From positions 1 through 24,729 of the forward strand of contig JBBSGA010000048.1 in NCBI GenBank assembly GCA_038254585.1: a DNA stretch of 24,729 nt. The letters run 5' to 3'. The notes beneath the pieces are model-generated. The model had not been told where the DNA came from. It saw nothing but the letters and a program-made list of their open reading frames with translations, and made no database searches. Source of the DNA: JBBSGA01 sp038254585. Lineage in GTDB: Bacteria > Chloroflexota > Chloroflexia > Chloroflexales > Kallotenuaceae. Made by a program: the position numbers and the translations under genes. This document shows, piece after piece, positions 15,451 through 23,182 of the stretch (within the stretch, counting starts at the first letter, position 1; every line of letters starts with the position of its first letter).

Positions 15451-16206
15451 TCAGCTCGCAATGCGCCGTAGGTCGCTGATCTTAGCCGGATCGGTCACAC
15501 GTCGCGCGAACTCAGGTGACCGCAGCGGAGTGCCCATAGAGACGCGCTGATTGCGGTAGCGCATCGTGCTATCGACCGCGACCGTCCCGGTAACGTGAAC
15601 CTCGCGAACACCGCCGCGAGCCACGATCTTGCCGATGTGGCGGGCGACGCCACCTCCCGGCATGACGATGATGCGATCGCCTGCCCGGCGCACCAGGTCG
15701 GCAATCAGATCCAACCCGTCCAGCGCCGATGCCTCCTGCCCTGACGTGAGAACCCGGTCGACGCCCAAGGCTATCAGGGCATCGAGAGCCTGATATGGAT
15801 CATGTGTCATATCGAAGGCCCGGTGAAATGTCACGTCCAGCGGCCGCGCAAGCGCAACCAGCTCCCGGGTTCGGACGGTGTCGACAGCGGCGTCGGCGGT
15901 AAGGATCCCGAGGACGACGCCGTTGACGCCGCTCGCTTTCGCCTGCATGATGTCACGCTGCATGACCTCGAACTCAAGCTCCGAGTAACAGAAGTCACCG
16001 CCGCGTGGCCGGATGATAACGTTCAACGCAATCGAAAGATGCTCACGGGCAACAGCGATCATGCCGCTACTAGGGGTCGTGCCGCCTTCGAGCAGGTTAT
16101 CACACAGCTCGACACGGTCCGCTCCACCCTGTTCTGCCGCAAGCGCCGACTCGACCGAGTCCACGCAGACCTCGATCACCAGCCCTCGATTCAATTCGTC
16201 TGTCAT
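15451..16206 (-). CDS. cutC: CutC-family copper homeostasis protein
   Basis: A 251-residue TIM-barrel protein of the CutC family. Typical segments are IEVCVDSVESALAAEQGGAD, RVELCDNLLEGGTTPS (31-46), VIIRPRGGDFCYSE, TFHRAFDMT and RVLTSGQEASAL. CutC is cytosolic and associated with copper tolerance, though its biochemical role is unsettled. I chose the ATG at 16206 because it puts IEVCVDS near the N-terminus as in relatives and gives the usual length. The open frame extends to an ATG at 16281, but that extra part overlaps a decayed oxidoreductase fragment and has no clear ribosome binding site. At 16206 the site is also weak (GGAG about 11 bases upstream). Confidence 0.92.
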   Translation of the reverse strand: MTDELNRGLVIEVCVDSVESALAAEQGGADRVELCDNLLEGGTTPSSGMIAVAREHLSIALNVIIRPRGGDFCYSELEFEVMQRDIMQAKASGVNGVVLGILTADAAVDTVRTRELVALARPLDVTFHRAFDMTHDPYQALDALIALGVDRVLTSGQEASALDGLDLIADLVRRAGDRIIVMPGGGVARHIGKIVARGGVREVHVTGTVAVDSTMRYRNQRVSMGTPLRSPEFARRVTDPAKISDLRRIAS

Positions 16207-16256
16207 CGAATCTACTACTCCACGATCCTCGGGCGATGTTTCGATCGCGCGGCGGA

Positions 16257-16421
16257 TCAGATGCCGGGCCGATTGAGACATGGCCCGATCAAGGGCAGCC
16301 CATCAGGCATCGCGGCGCGAAACCCCGTCCAGACTCGGATGCACGAAAGCTGTCGGAGCTCTGGGAGGTAATCGATCGCACGCGCAAGCATCCCGGCATC
16401 GATCACGGTTACTCTGCTCAT
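16257..16421 (-). pseudogene. FAD-dependent (D-amino acid oxidase/dehydrogenase-like) relic
   Basis: A 54-codon minus-strand frame encodes LPELRQLSCIRVWTGFRAAM followed by PDGLPLIGP. This is the signature near the C-terminus of DAO-type glycine/D-amino acid oxidoreductases (typically W-x-G-x-R-P/A-x-x-x-D-G-x-P-x-I-G). It stops soon after GP, before the final FAD-contacting segment, and has no upstream FAD-binding half. Intact members have about 370-420 residues. It lies in the gap between zwf and cutC and is a remnant, not a working gene. Confidence 0.68.
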
Positions 16422-16561
16422 GAGCTTATCCTATACGTTCGGCAAGGACAGCGCGGTAGGCCGAAGCTCGGGCGCTCCCAGGCACGGGATCTTAGGAAGT
16501 GGCCTGCGCGATCCCGGGCATCGCCTCGGCCGCCAAAGCCAGCACGGCCGTGCGGGCTCGA

Positions 16562-17983
16562 TCACGCGGTTGTAGCTTCCGGCTCGGCAGGGGCTCGAGG
16601 CACCGGCTCCGTCGTCACGGGGTTGTGCCAGCCGAAGTCGTTCGGGATGAGCCGGTCGGCCTCGGCCGGTCCCCACGTGTTCGGCTCGTAGATGTAGACC
16701 GGCGTCACATCGCCCAGGATCGGATCGACGACCTCCCAGGCCGCTTCGACCTCGTCCTGGCGTGCAAAGAGCGTCGCGTCGCCATGCACCGCATCACCCA
16801 GCAGCCGCTCGTAAGGCGTCATGGCATTGGGCTCGTGACGCAAGACCTCAAGCTCGACCGGCTCGCCGGCCATCGCCTCGCCGGGCTTTTTGACGCGCGT
16901 GCCAAGCGCGATCACAATTTCAGGACTCAGGCGGAAGCGCATGTAGTTCGAGCCCTCGGGTGCTACGTCGCCGAAGACCGCGCGCGGTGGATGCCTGAAG
17001 GCGACGAGCACCTCGCAGGCGGTCATCGGCAGAGCCTTGCCGGCACGGATATAGATCGGCACATCGGCCCAGCGCCAGCTGTCGATGAGGAGCCGGACGG
17101 CCGCAAAGGTCTCGACCGTCGAATCAGGAGCCACGCCGGGCTCACTGCGATACCCCAGAAACTGCCCGCGCACGACGTCCTGTGGAGTGAGGTTGCGGAT
17201 TGCTTTGATTAAGGTGGCCTTGGCGTCGCGCACCGGCTCGGGCGTGCTGCCGGTCGGCGGCTCCATCATGAGGCATGCGGTCACCTGAAGCATGTGGTTC
17301 TGAATCACGTCCCGGATCGCGCCCGCCTCGTCGTAGAATCGCCCGCGGCCCTGCACGGCGAAGTTCTCGGCCATGGTGATCTGCACGCTCGAGATGTAGG
17401 TGCGGTTCCAGATCGGCTCCAGCCAGGTGTTCGCGAAGCGGGTGTAGAGGATATTCTGCACCGGCTCCTTGCCGAGGTAATGGTCGATCCGGAAGATCGC
17501 CTCCTCCGGAAAGTAGCTGTGCAGCGCACGGTTGAGGGACTCCGCCGAAAGCAGGTCGCGCCCGAACGGCTTCTCGATGACCACACGCGCGTTGCTCCCA
17601 CAGCCCGACTTGGCCAGCCCCTCGGCGACGGCGGCGAACATGCTCGGCGGGATGGCGAGATAATGCAACGGGCGCTGCGCGTCCCCAAGCGCCTCCCGCA
17701 GCTGCGCGAAGGTCTCGGGATGGCGGTAATCGCCGTCGACGTAGCGCAGGAGCGACGAGAGCTTCGCGAAGGCAGCCGGGTCTAGGCCGCCATGCTGCAC
17801 GAGGCTATCGTGGGCACGCTCACGCAGCTGGTCGAGGCTCCAGCCAGACCTTGCGACGCCGACGACGGGCATATCGAAGTGGCCGCGCTTGATCATAGCC
17901 TGGAGCGCCGGGAAGATCTGCTTGTACGCCAGATCGCCGGTTGCACCGAAAAAGACGAGCGCGTCGGACTGTGGTGCGGTCAT
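16562..17983 (-). CDS. zwf: Glucose-6-phosphate 1-dehydrogenase
   Basis: Catalyses oxidation of glucose 6-phosphate to 6-phosphogluconolactone with NADP+, the first step of the oxidative pentose phosphate pathway. The 473-residue protein has the coenzyme motif GATGDLAYKQ (13-22), EKPFG (137-141), the substrate motif RIDHYLGKE (165-173) and the catalytic histidine region IQNHMLQ (His230). GGGAGG lies 6 bases before the ATG at 17983, so I prefer it to the TTG immediately upstream. Length is typical. The usual partners (gnd, pgl, opcA, tal) are not adjacent. The C-terminal 15 residues are Pro/Glu-rich. As an NADPH source it would support the nearby reductase, but there is no operon link. Confidence 0.96.
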   Translation of the reverse strand: MTAPQSDALVFFGATGDLAYKQIFPALQAMIKRGHFDMPVVGVARSGWSLDQLRERAHDSLVQHGGLDPAAFAKLSSLLRYVDGDYRHPETFAQLREALGDAQRPLHYLAIPPSMFAAVAEGLAKSGCGSNARVVIEKPFGRDLLSAESLNRALHSYFPEEAIFRIDHYLGKEPVQNILYTRFANTWLEPIWNRTYISSVQITMAENFAVQGRGRFYDEAGAIRDVIQNHMLQVTACLMMEPPTGSTPEPVRDAKATLIKAIRNLTPQDVVRGQFLGYRSEPGVAPDSTVETFAAVRLLIDSWRWADVPIYIRAGKALPMTACEVLVAFRHPPRAVFGDVAPEGSNYMRFRLSPEIVIALGTRVKKPGEAMAGEPVELEVLRHEPNAMTPYERLLGDAVHGDATLFARQDEVEAAWEVVDPILGDVTPVYIYEPNTWGPAEADRLIPNDFGWHNPVTTEPVPRAPAEPEATTA

Positions 17984-18197
17984 CAACTACCTCCCTTGTG
18001 CTCCGTGATACGCGATATCGGTTGCACGGCACTATTCTATACAGCAGCGCCATAGCTGCCGCTCGATCCTGATCTGCTCTATGATACAGGAGCATTGGAG
18101 GTTGTGCAGGCCCATGCGCTACCACTGGAATAACGGCGTCGTGCTGCAAAGACAAAGGTGCCGGACTGGTGCCGTGGACATTCCTCGCCGATCGTGC

Positions 18198-18226
18198 TTG
18201 ATCTAACCCATCCTCCGCGCTATTAT
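18198..18226 (+). promoter_or_regulatory. Candidate sigma-70-type promoter of the CDF transporter gene
   Basis: TTGATC (18198-18203) and TATTAT (18221-18226) are separated by 17 bases, 4/6 and 5/6 matches to consensus, and lie 47 bases before the ATG. No operator-like repeat is evident between them. Confidence 0.45.
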
Positions 18227-18272
18227 ATGAAGGCTCACTCATGTGTTATGCGGTGGGATCGGAGGGCAGGAA

Positions 18273-19205
18273 ATGCATGGCGCGCCAACTGGGACACGGC
18301 TCAGGCTCGCGGCGCTCGCGACGACCGTCTTCGTCGTCGCCGAGTTCGTCGTCGGCTGGCGAGCCAATAGCCTCGCGCTGATCTCCGATGCTGGCCACAA
18401 CCTGACCGACGCGGTGGCGCTGATCGTAACCTTGTGGACGTTCCTCATGGCCGGCCGGCCGGCAGATCGCAGGCGCACCTACGGCTACCATCGCGCGGGT
18501 GTGCTGGCCGCGCTGGCGAACGCGATGACACTCGTGCTGCTGGCCGGCTACATCTTCTATGAGGCCTACGTGCGGTTCCTGCACCCCGAGCCCGTCTCCA
18601 GCCTCGCCATGATCGTCGTCGCTCTCGTCGCCTTCGGCCTGAACGGGGGCATCGTCCTGGCGCTGCATAGCGCGGGACAGGCTGACGTCAACGTGAGGTC
18701 CGCCCTGGTACATATGGCCGGCGATGCGCTCTCCTCCGTCGGCGTCCTGGTCGCAGGCGTCGCAGTGCTGCTGAGCGGGGCGACCGTATGGGATCCGCTC
18801 GTCTCGCTGTTGATCGGCCTGTTCATCCTTTGGTCGAGCTGGGGCATCATGCGGGAGACTCTGCAAATCCTGCTGGAAAGCACGCCGGCGAGCATACACG
18901 TCGAGGAGGTAGCTCACGACATCGAGAGCGTGTCCGGCGTCAGCAACGCGCACGACCTCCACATCTGGAGCCTCAGCTCGAACCTCCACGCCCTTTCGGC
19001 CCACGTTGTAATCGAGAATCCGACGACAGCCAGCGCGGCCGAGATCGCAGGGATCGTCCGGCGGATCAAGGAAATGCTGGCACAGCGCTACGCGATCGCA
19101 CACACGACGATCGAGACGCACTGCGCCGACGCTCCCGCGGAGATCGGCCTCCACTGCGTAATTCCCACGCGCGAGGCTCATGGCCACCACGGTCACAGTC
19201 ACTAG
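18273..19205 (+). CDS. Cation diffusion facilitator (zinc/cobalt exporter, CzcD/ZitB type)
   Basis: A 310-residue inner-membrane metal/proton antiporter expected to export Zn2+ and related ions. It has six transmembrane helices (about 12-150) and a cytoplasmic C-terminal domain. The transport-site pairs are His42/Asp46 in SDAGHNLTD and His147/Asp151 in HMAGD, the His-Asp combination typical of zinc-selective members. The tail ends in a His-rich metal-binding stretch (HGHHGHSH). I start at the ATG at 18273, preceded by GGAGGG (18261-18266); the GTG at 18243 lacks support. The gene is divergent from zwf and probably monocistronic. A 12-base palindrome (19219-19230) after the stop is not a convincing terminator. 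Confidence 0.94.
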   Translation: MHGAPTGTRLRLAALATTVFVVAEFVVGWRANSLALISDAGHNLTDAVALIVTLWTFLMAGRPADRRRTYGYHRAGVLAALANAMTLVLLAGYIFYEAYVRFLHPEPVSSLAMIVVALVAFGLNGGIVLALHSAGQADVNVRSALVHMAGDALSSVGVLVAGVAVLLSGATVWDPLVSLLIGLFILWSSWGIMRETLQILLESTPASIHVEEVAHDIESVSGVSNAHDLHIWSLSSNLHALSAHVVIENPTTASAAEIAGIVRRIKEMLAQRYAIAHTTIETHCADAPAEIGLHCVIPTREAHGHHGHSH

Positions 19206-19300
19206 CGCGGTTTGCGGAGGCTCATGAGCCGCGGGAGCTTTCGCCGTCATTGGCCTTAACGTAGCGAAGGGCCGAAATCTGGCCAACTCGCATGAGTTGT

Positions 19301-19475
19301 TTATGAGCAATGCCGTTCGCGCAGTTCCATCGCTCGTATTTTACTCAGCGACTTCTTCCGTCCCTTGTAAACGCCTGCCTGTTTTGCCTTGGCAATGCCT
19401 TCTCGTTGGTTTTCAAGGTTATTGACCCGCAGGAATTCTGCCACTTGCCGCGCGTACCTATCGGCGGCTTCGGCG
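19301..19475 (-). pseudogene. Serine recombinase (resolvase/invertase) relic
   Basis: The minus-strand frame ending at 19301 encodes AEFLRVNNLENQREGI followed by AKAKQAGVYKGRK and KSLSKIRAMELRE. This is the junction between the catalytic domain (E-helix) and DNA-binding domain of Tn3-type resolvases. Neither the catalytic N-terminal domain nor the complete helix-turn-helix is present, and a stop follows after RERHCS. It directly abuts the stop of the tandem-MerR gene. It marks the remains of a transposon or integrated element. Confidence 0.75.
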
Positions 19476-20207
19476 CTACATGATGTCTATGCTATCTAGA
19501 AACTCGCTTGTATAGACATACAACGTAGCCATTGCCTGGAGACACCGCCAACTTTTGCTGGTAAGCTCGCTGCGCCGCCGCTCGACAGCCGCGGCAGCAC
19601 GCTGGGGCTGGCCGGCCTCCAGCTCGTCCAGGGTTGTACGAATCGCGTCAAAGTCGTAGTTTGCTTGCCTCAGTAAAGCCACGATGCGTAGACGGCGTAG
19701 CTGCCGTTCGTCATAGAAGCGATACCTGCTGCCGCTTTCACGGCCGGGCCGGAGCAGCCCCTGCTGCTCCCAGAAGCGCAGCGCCGAGACACGTACTCCG
19801 ACGAGGCGCGCTGCTGCACCGACACGTAAGTGCCCAGAAAAGTGTGAATGCGTTTCTGATGGCAATTGCGCTGCTAATACGCCGAGCGCTGCCAGGGTTT
19901 GCTCAAGCTGGAGGCGCGTGCTGGCAAGCTCGGCGTGGCGCTCATCGATCAGCGCCAGCGCATCAGAAAGCCTGCCCTGATGCACCGCCTGCATGATCTG
20001 TTGCGCCCGCTGCCAGCCATACCCACCTATTAGGTGCCTGGCCGTTTTGAGTGCCACGAGATGTTGGCGCGTGTAGCGACGATACCCACTTGGGCTCCGC
20101 TCGACTGCTGGTATAAAACCGCTTGCCTCGTAGTTGCGCACTTGCTGCACGCTGATATGGACAGCCTGGGCAAGATCTTTTGTGCGTAAATACGTGCCAA
20201 CTGTCAT
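19476..20207 (-). CDS. Regulator with two MerR-type DNA-binding domains in tandem
   Basis: A 243-residue protein made of two MerR units. The first (about 5-75: TKDLAQAVHISVQQVRNYEA, then SGFIPAV and SGYRRYT) is followed by a helical linker (80-115). The second (about 127-195: VGAAARLVGVRVSALRFWEQ, then QGLLRP and SRYRFYDERQLRRL) is followed by a further helix. Ordinary MerR proteins have one such domain and dimerise, so one chain may act as an intramolecular pair. No ligand-binding domain is seen. It is transcribed away from the UvrA-like gene across a 198-base region with two inverted repeats, so it probably controls that gene and itself. The ribosome binding site is weak. Codon use is somewhat less GC-rich than in neighbours. 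Confidence 0.85.
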   Translation of the reverse strand: MTVGTYLRTKDLAQAVHISVQQVRNYEASGFIPAVERSPSGYRRYTRQHLVALKTARHLIGGYGWQRAQQIMQAVHQGRLSDALALIDERHAELASTRLQLEQTLAALGVLAAQLPSETHSHFSGHLRVGAAARLVGVRVSALRFWEQQGLLRPGRESGSRYRFYDERQLRRLRIVALLRQANYDFDAIRTTLDELEAGQPQRAAAAVERRRSELTSKSWRCLQAMATLYVYTSEFLDSIDIM

Positions 20208-20245
20208 GTCAAATTCGTATCTATAGATTAGCGACTTTCTAGGAT

Positions 20246-20262
20246 GTTCTCAAGCATAGAAC
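20246..20262. promoter_or_regulatory. Inverted repeat, candidate operator 1
   Basis: GTTCT (20246-20250) and AGAAC (20258-20262) flank a 7-base spacer in the divergent region. Another GTTCT occurs at 20301-20305. The repeat overlaps a possible weak -35 (TTGAGA, minus strand 20248-20253) of the tandem-MerR gene, consistent with autoregulation. Confidence 0.4.
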
Positions 20263-20303
20263 TACATGGTGGTGTGTCAACCCTCAATTATTGCATATGT
20301 GTT

Positions 20304-20320
20304 CTACAATAGCGTTGTAG
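20304..20320 (+). promoter_or_regulatory. Inverted repeat overlapping a -10-like element, candidate operator 2
   Basis: CTACAA (20304-20309) and TTGTAG (20315-20320) form perfect 6-base arms around TAGCG. The left arm overlaps TACAAT (20305-20310), a 5/6 match to a -10 element reading toward the UvrA-like gene. No good -35 is found 16-18 bases upstream, which fits a promoter that needs an activator of the MerR kind. Confidence 0.45.
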
Positions 20321-20405
20321 CGCAGAAATGAGCAGAACTCGATATCCACCCAGGGAGGACTTCGGGCACTTTTGGCCGGGTACCCCCTGGGTGAAGGAGA
20401 CATGC

Positions 20406-22640
20406 ATGACGGATCGCCAGTTCATCGAGGTGCGCGGCGCACGCGAAAACAACCTCAAAGATATCTCGCTGAATATTCCGAAGCAGAAGATTACGGTGTT
20501 TACCGGTGTGTCGGGCTCCGGGAAATCTTCGCTCGTCTTCGACACCATCGCGGCTGAAGCGCAGCGCCAGCTGAACGAGACGTTCACCGCTTTCGTGCAA
20601 GGCTTCTTGCCACATTACGGCCAGCCGGACGTAGACCACATCGAGCACCTGAACGCGCCGATCATCATCAATCAGAAGCGAGTCGGAGGCGGCTCGCGCT
20701 CGACGATGGGCACCTACACGGATATTACCGTGTTGCTTCGGCTGCTCTTCTCGCGGGTTGGACAACCGTATGCGGGGCCGGCATTCGCCTTCTCGTTCAA
20801 TACCCCACAGGGAATGTGCCTCGAGTGTGAAGGTATCGGCAAGACCGTTCAGCCGGATCTGGAGAAGTTCCTTGACCGTAGCAAGTCGTTGAATGGCGGG
20901 GCGATCCTGCACCCGGAGTTCAAGGTCGGCAAGTGGATGTGGACGATGTACCCCCTTTCAGGCCTCTTCGACAACGACAAGCCGATCAAAGACTACACCG
21001 ACGAGGAGCTTTACGCCCTGCTGTACGGCGCGGATGTGAAAGTCTCCGGGGGCGGATATGGCTCGAAATACGAGGGACTTGTCGAGCGCTTCACGCGCAT
21101 GTTCATCAAGAAGGACCCGGCGGCCATGTCCGAGCGCAATCGGGCGGTCTTCGAACAGTTCACCACGTCGCAGACGTGCCCGGTGTGTCACGGCGCAAGG
21201 CTCAATCAGGCCGCCCTCGATTGCAGGATCGATGGACGAAATATCGCCGAGCTTGCCGACCTGGAAGCGACGGAGCTGATCAAGGTCCTCCAAAACTTCA
21301 CCGATCCGGCGGCCGTAAAAGTAGCTTCCAGACTTGCCGAGCGCCTGCAGCACCTGGTAGACATCGGCCTGGGCTACCTGAGTCTCAGCCGCGAGACGGC
21401 GACGCTATCGGGCGGCGAGTCGCAGCGGGTGAAGATGATCCGGCACCTTGGCAACAGCCTGACGGATATGCTGTACATCCTTGACGAGCCCACCGTGGGG
21501 TTGCATGCGCGCGATGTCAACCGACTCACCGCCATCCTCCGGAAGCTGCGCGACAAGGGCAATACCGTGCTGGTCGTCGAGCACGACCCCGATGTGATTG
21601 CCATCGCGGATCATGTGGTGGACATCGGCCCGAAGGCCAGGACGCATGGCGGTGAGGTTGTGTTCGAGGGGGGCTATGAAGCGCTCAAGAACGCCGGCAC
21701 GCTCACCGGACAATTCCTGCAGCAGCACCTGCCGATCAAACCGGAGGTGCGGCAGCCGACCGGGCAGATGACGATCAAGAATGCCACCCTGCACAACCTG
21801 AAGAACGTTACGGTGAGCATTCCCACCGGCGTACTGACCGTCGTAACGGGTGTCGCCGGCTCGGGCAAAAGCACGCTGATCAACGATGTCTTCCTGGCGC
21901 AGCACCCGGACGCGATCGTGATCGACCAGTCCCGCGTGACGGCGAATAGCCGTTCGGCTCCCGCCACCTATACCGGGATCATGGACGACATCCGGCAGGC
22001 GTTCGCTAAAGCCAACGCGGTCAGCGCCTCGCTCTTCAGCTTCAACTCGGCGGGGAGCTGTCCGAACTGCAGCGGTCTAGGCGTGGTGTACACCGATCTG
22101 GCGTTTATGGAGGGCATTGCCGAGACCTGCGAAATCTGCGAGGGCAAACGGTTCAAGTCGGAGGTGCTGGCGTACCACCTGCGCGGCAAGACCATCAGCG
22201 ATGTGCTGGATATGACCGTGGAGGACGCTCTGGCCTTCTTCACCGAGAAGAAGATCAAGGTCGTGCTGCAAGCCATGAACGATGTGGGCCTGGGATACCT
22301 CCAGCTGGGCCAGCCTCTCAGCACCATCTCGGGCGGAGAAGGGCAGCGCCTGAAGCTCGCAACCGAGCTCCACAAGAAGGGCAGCGTCTACGTGATGGAC
22401 GAGCCCACCTCCGGGCTACACCTCTCGGACATCGGCCTCCTGATGAGTATCATCGATCGTCTGGTGGACGCCAGAAACACGGTCATCCTGATCGAGCATC
22501 ATCTAGACGTGATCCGGCAGGCCGATTGGATTGTCGACCTTGGCCCGGAAGGAGGTAGCGCCGGTGGTGAAGTGTTGTTTGAGGGGCCTCCGCAAGCATT
22601 GAAAACCTGCAAGCGGAGTATCACGACGAGGTTTCTATAG
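20406..22640 (+). CDS. UvrA-like dual ABC ATPase, short form lacking the UvrB-binding domain (DrrC-like)
   Basis: A 744-residue UvrA paralogue. It has two ABC cassettes: Walker A GVSGSGKS (34-41) and GVAGSGKS (482-489), and signatures LSGGE (334-338) and ISGGEGQRLK. Zinc-module cysteines are CLEC (138-141), CPVC (258-261), and later CPNC and CEIC. True UvrA has about 940 residues; the region between the first Walker A and the first zinc pair is short, so the UvrB-binding domain appears absent. Such short forms include the daunorubicin-resistance protein DrrC and are thought to remove DNA-bound drugs rather than perform standard excision repair; the substrate here is unknown. AAGGAGA lies 5 bases before the ATG. 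It is divergent from the tandem-MerR regulator. Confidence 0.92.
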   Translation: MTDRQFIEVRGARENNLKDISLNIPKQKITVFTGVSGSGKSSLVFDTIAAEAQRQLNETFTAFVQGFLPHYGQPDVDHIEHLNAPIIINQKRVGGGSRSTMGTYTDITVLLRLLFSRVGQPYAGPAFAFSFNTPQGMCLECEGIGKTVQPDLEKFLDRSKSLNGGAILHPEFKVGKWMWTMYPLSGLFDNDKPIKDYTDEELYALLYGADVKVSGGGYGSKYEGLVERFTRMFIKKDPAAMSERNRAVFEQFTTSQTCPVCHGARLNQAALDCRIDGRNIAELADLEATELIKVLQNFTDPAAVKVASRLAERLQHLVDIGLGYLSLSRETATLSGGESQRVKMIRHLGNSLTDMLYILDEPTVGLHARDVNRLTAILRKLRDKGNTVLVVEHDPDVIAIADHVVDIGPKARTHGGEVVFEGGYEALKNAGTLTGQFLQQHLPIKPEVRQPTGQMTIKNATLHNLKNVTVSIPTGVLTVVTGVAGSGKSTLINDVFLAQHPDAIVIDQSRVTANSRSAPATYTGIMDDIRQAFAKANAVSASLFSFNSAGSCPNCSGLGVVYTDLAFMEGIAETCEICEGKRFKSEVLAYHLRGKTISDVLDMTVEDALAFFTEKKIKVVLQAMNDVGLGYLQLGQPLSTISGGEGQRLKLATELHKKGSVYVMDEPTSGLHLSDIGLLMSIIDRLVDARNTVILIEHHLDVIRQADWIVDLGPEGGSAGGEVLFEGPPQALKTCKRSITTRFL

Positions 22641-22675
22641 CTCCATCATCACCACACTTCCGTAAGCGCTCCGCG

Positions 22676-23034
22676 TCATACGGCGTGCTTATGATCGGCA
22701 AGCACTTCATCGATTACGCGTCGGGCCTCTCCCGCCTTTAAAGGGTTGGTGTGTATATGTTCGGCAAGGGTAATCAGGCCCTTCCACGGCGCCCAGCCAC
22801 GACCTCGCGCCCAAGGTTGCGCCATCGACCGGAAGGGCTGCGCAGAACGCTTCACCCAGAGGGTACCCGGCTTGCCCCTGACAAGAGCGTCCACGCAATC
22901 GTCACGTCGCAGGCGGGATCGCCCACGCCCGAAGACCCGAAGTCGATGACGGCACATAACCGGCCCCTTGTGACCAGCAGGTTCGCTGCACTGACGTCTC
23001 CGTGGAGCCAGACGGGTGAGCCGTGCCATGTATA
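22676..23034 (-). pseudogene. Aminoglycoside phosphotransferase-family (APH) relic
   Basis: Two minus-strand frames together give the C-terminal half of an APH-type kinase. The first contains the catalytic loop WLHGDVSAANLLV and the metal-binding VIDFGSSGVGDPACD, then AWTLLSG, and stops at 22852-22854. The second continues FRSMAQPWARGRGWAPWKGL, HIHTNPLKAGEARRVIDEVL and ADHKHAV to a stop at 22676. A frameshift near 22830-22870 and loss of the N-terminal lobe make it non-functional. The family phosphorylates antibiotics or other small molecules; the original substrate cannot be told. Confidence 0.8.
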
Positions 23035-23182
23035 ACGACTTCATCCTGTACGGCAAGGGAGGTGAGTTCACGAGCAACCGCATCGAGGATCAGGAAATCC
23101 AGATGCTGTGTCTGCACCTGCTTCAGGTGAGCTTGGTCTATATCTTATCTCGTGATTTCGTTGGCTTCGGGGAAAACCCCTT

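Noticed and set aside
16207..16281. N-terminal extension of CutC to the ATG at 16281
   Set aside because: The extra 25 residues overlap the oxidoreductase relic, are absent from the usual CutC length and lack a ribosome binding site.
19219..19230. The palindrome GGCTCATGAGCC after the CDF gene as a terminator
   Set aside because: The symmetric centre leaves no workable loop for a long stem and no T-tract follows.
18246..19310. A 354-codon minus-strand frame opposite the CDF transporter
   Set aside because: It is the antisense shadow of a clear transporter gene and is Asp/Arg/Val-rich without any motif.
23162..23182. GGGG-AAAA-CCCC hairpin followed by TTT near the integrase end
   Set aside because: The stem is only four pairs and the T-run is short, so it is too weak to call a terminator.
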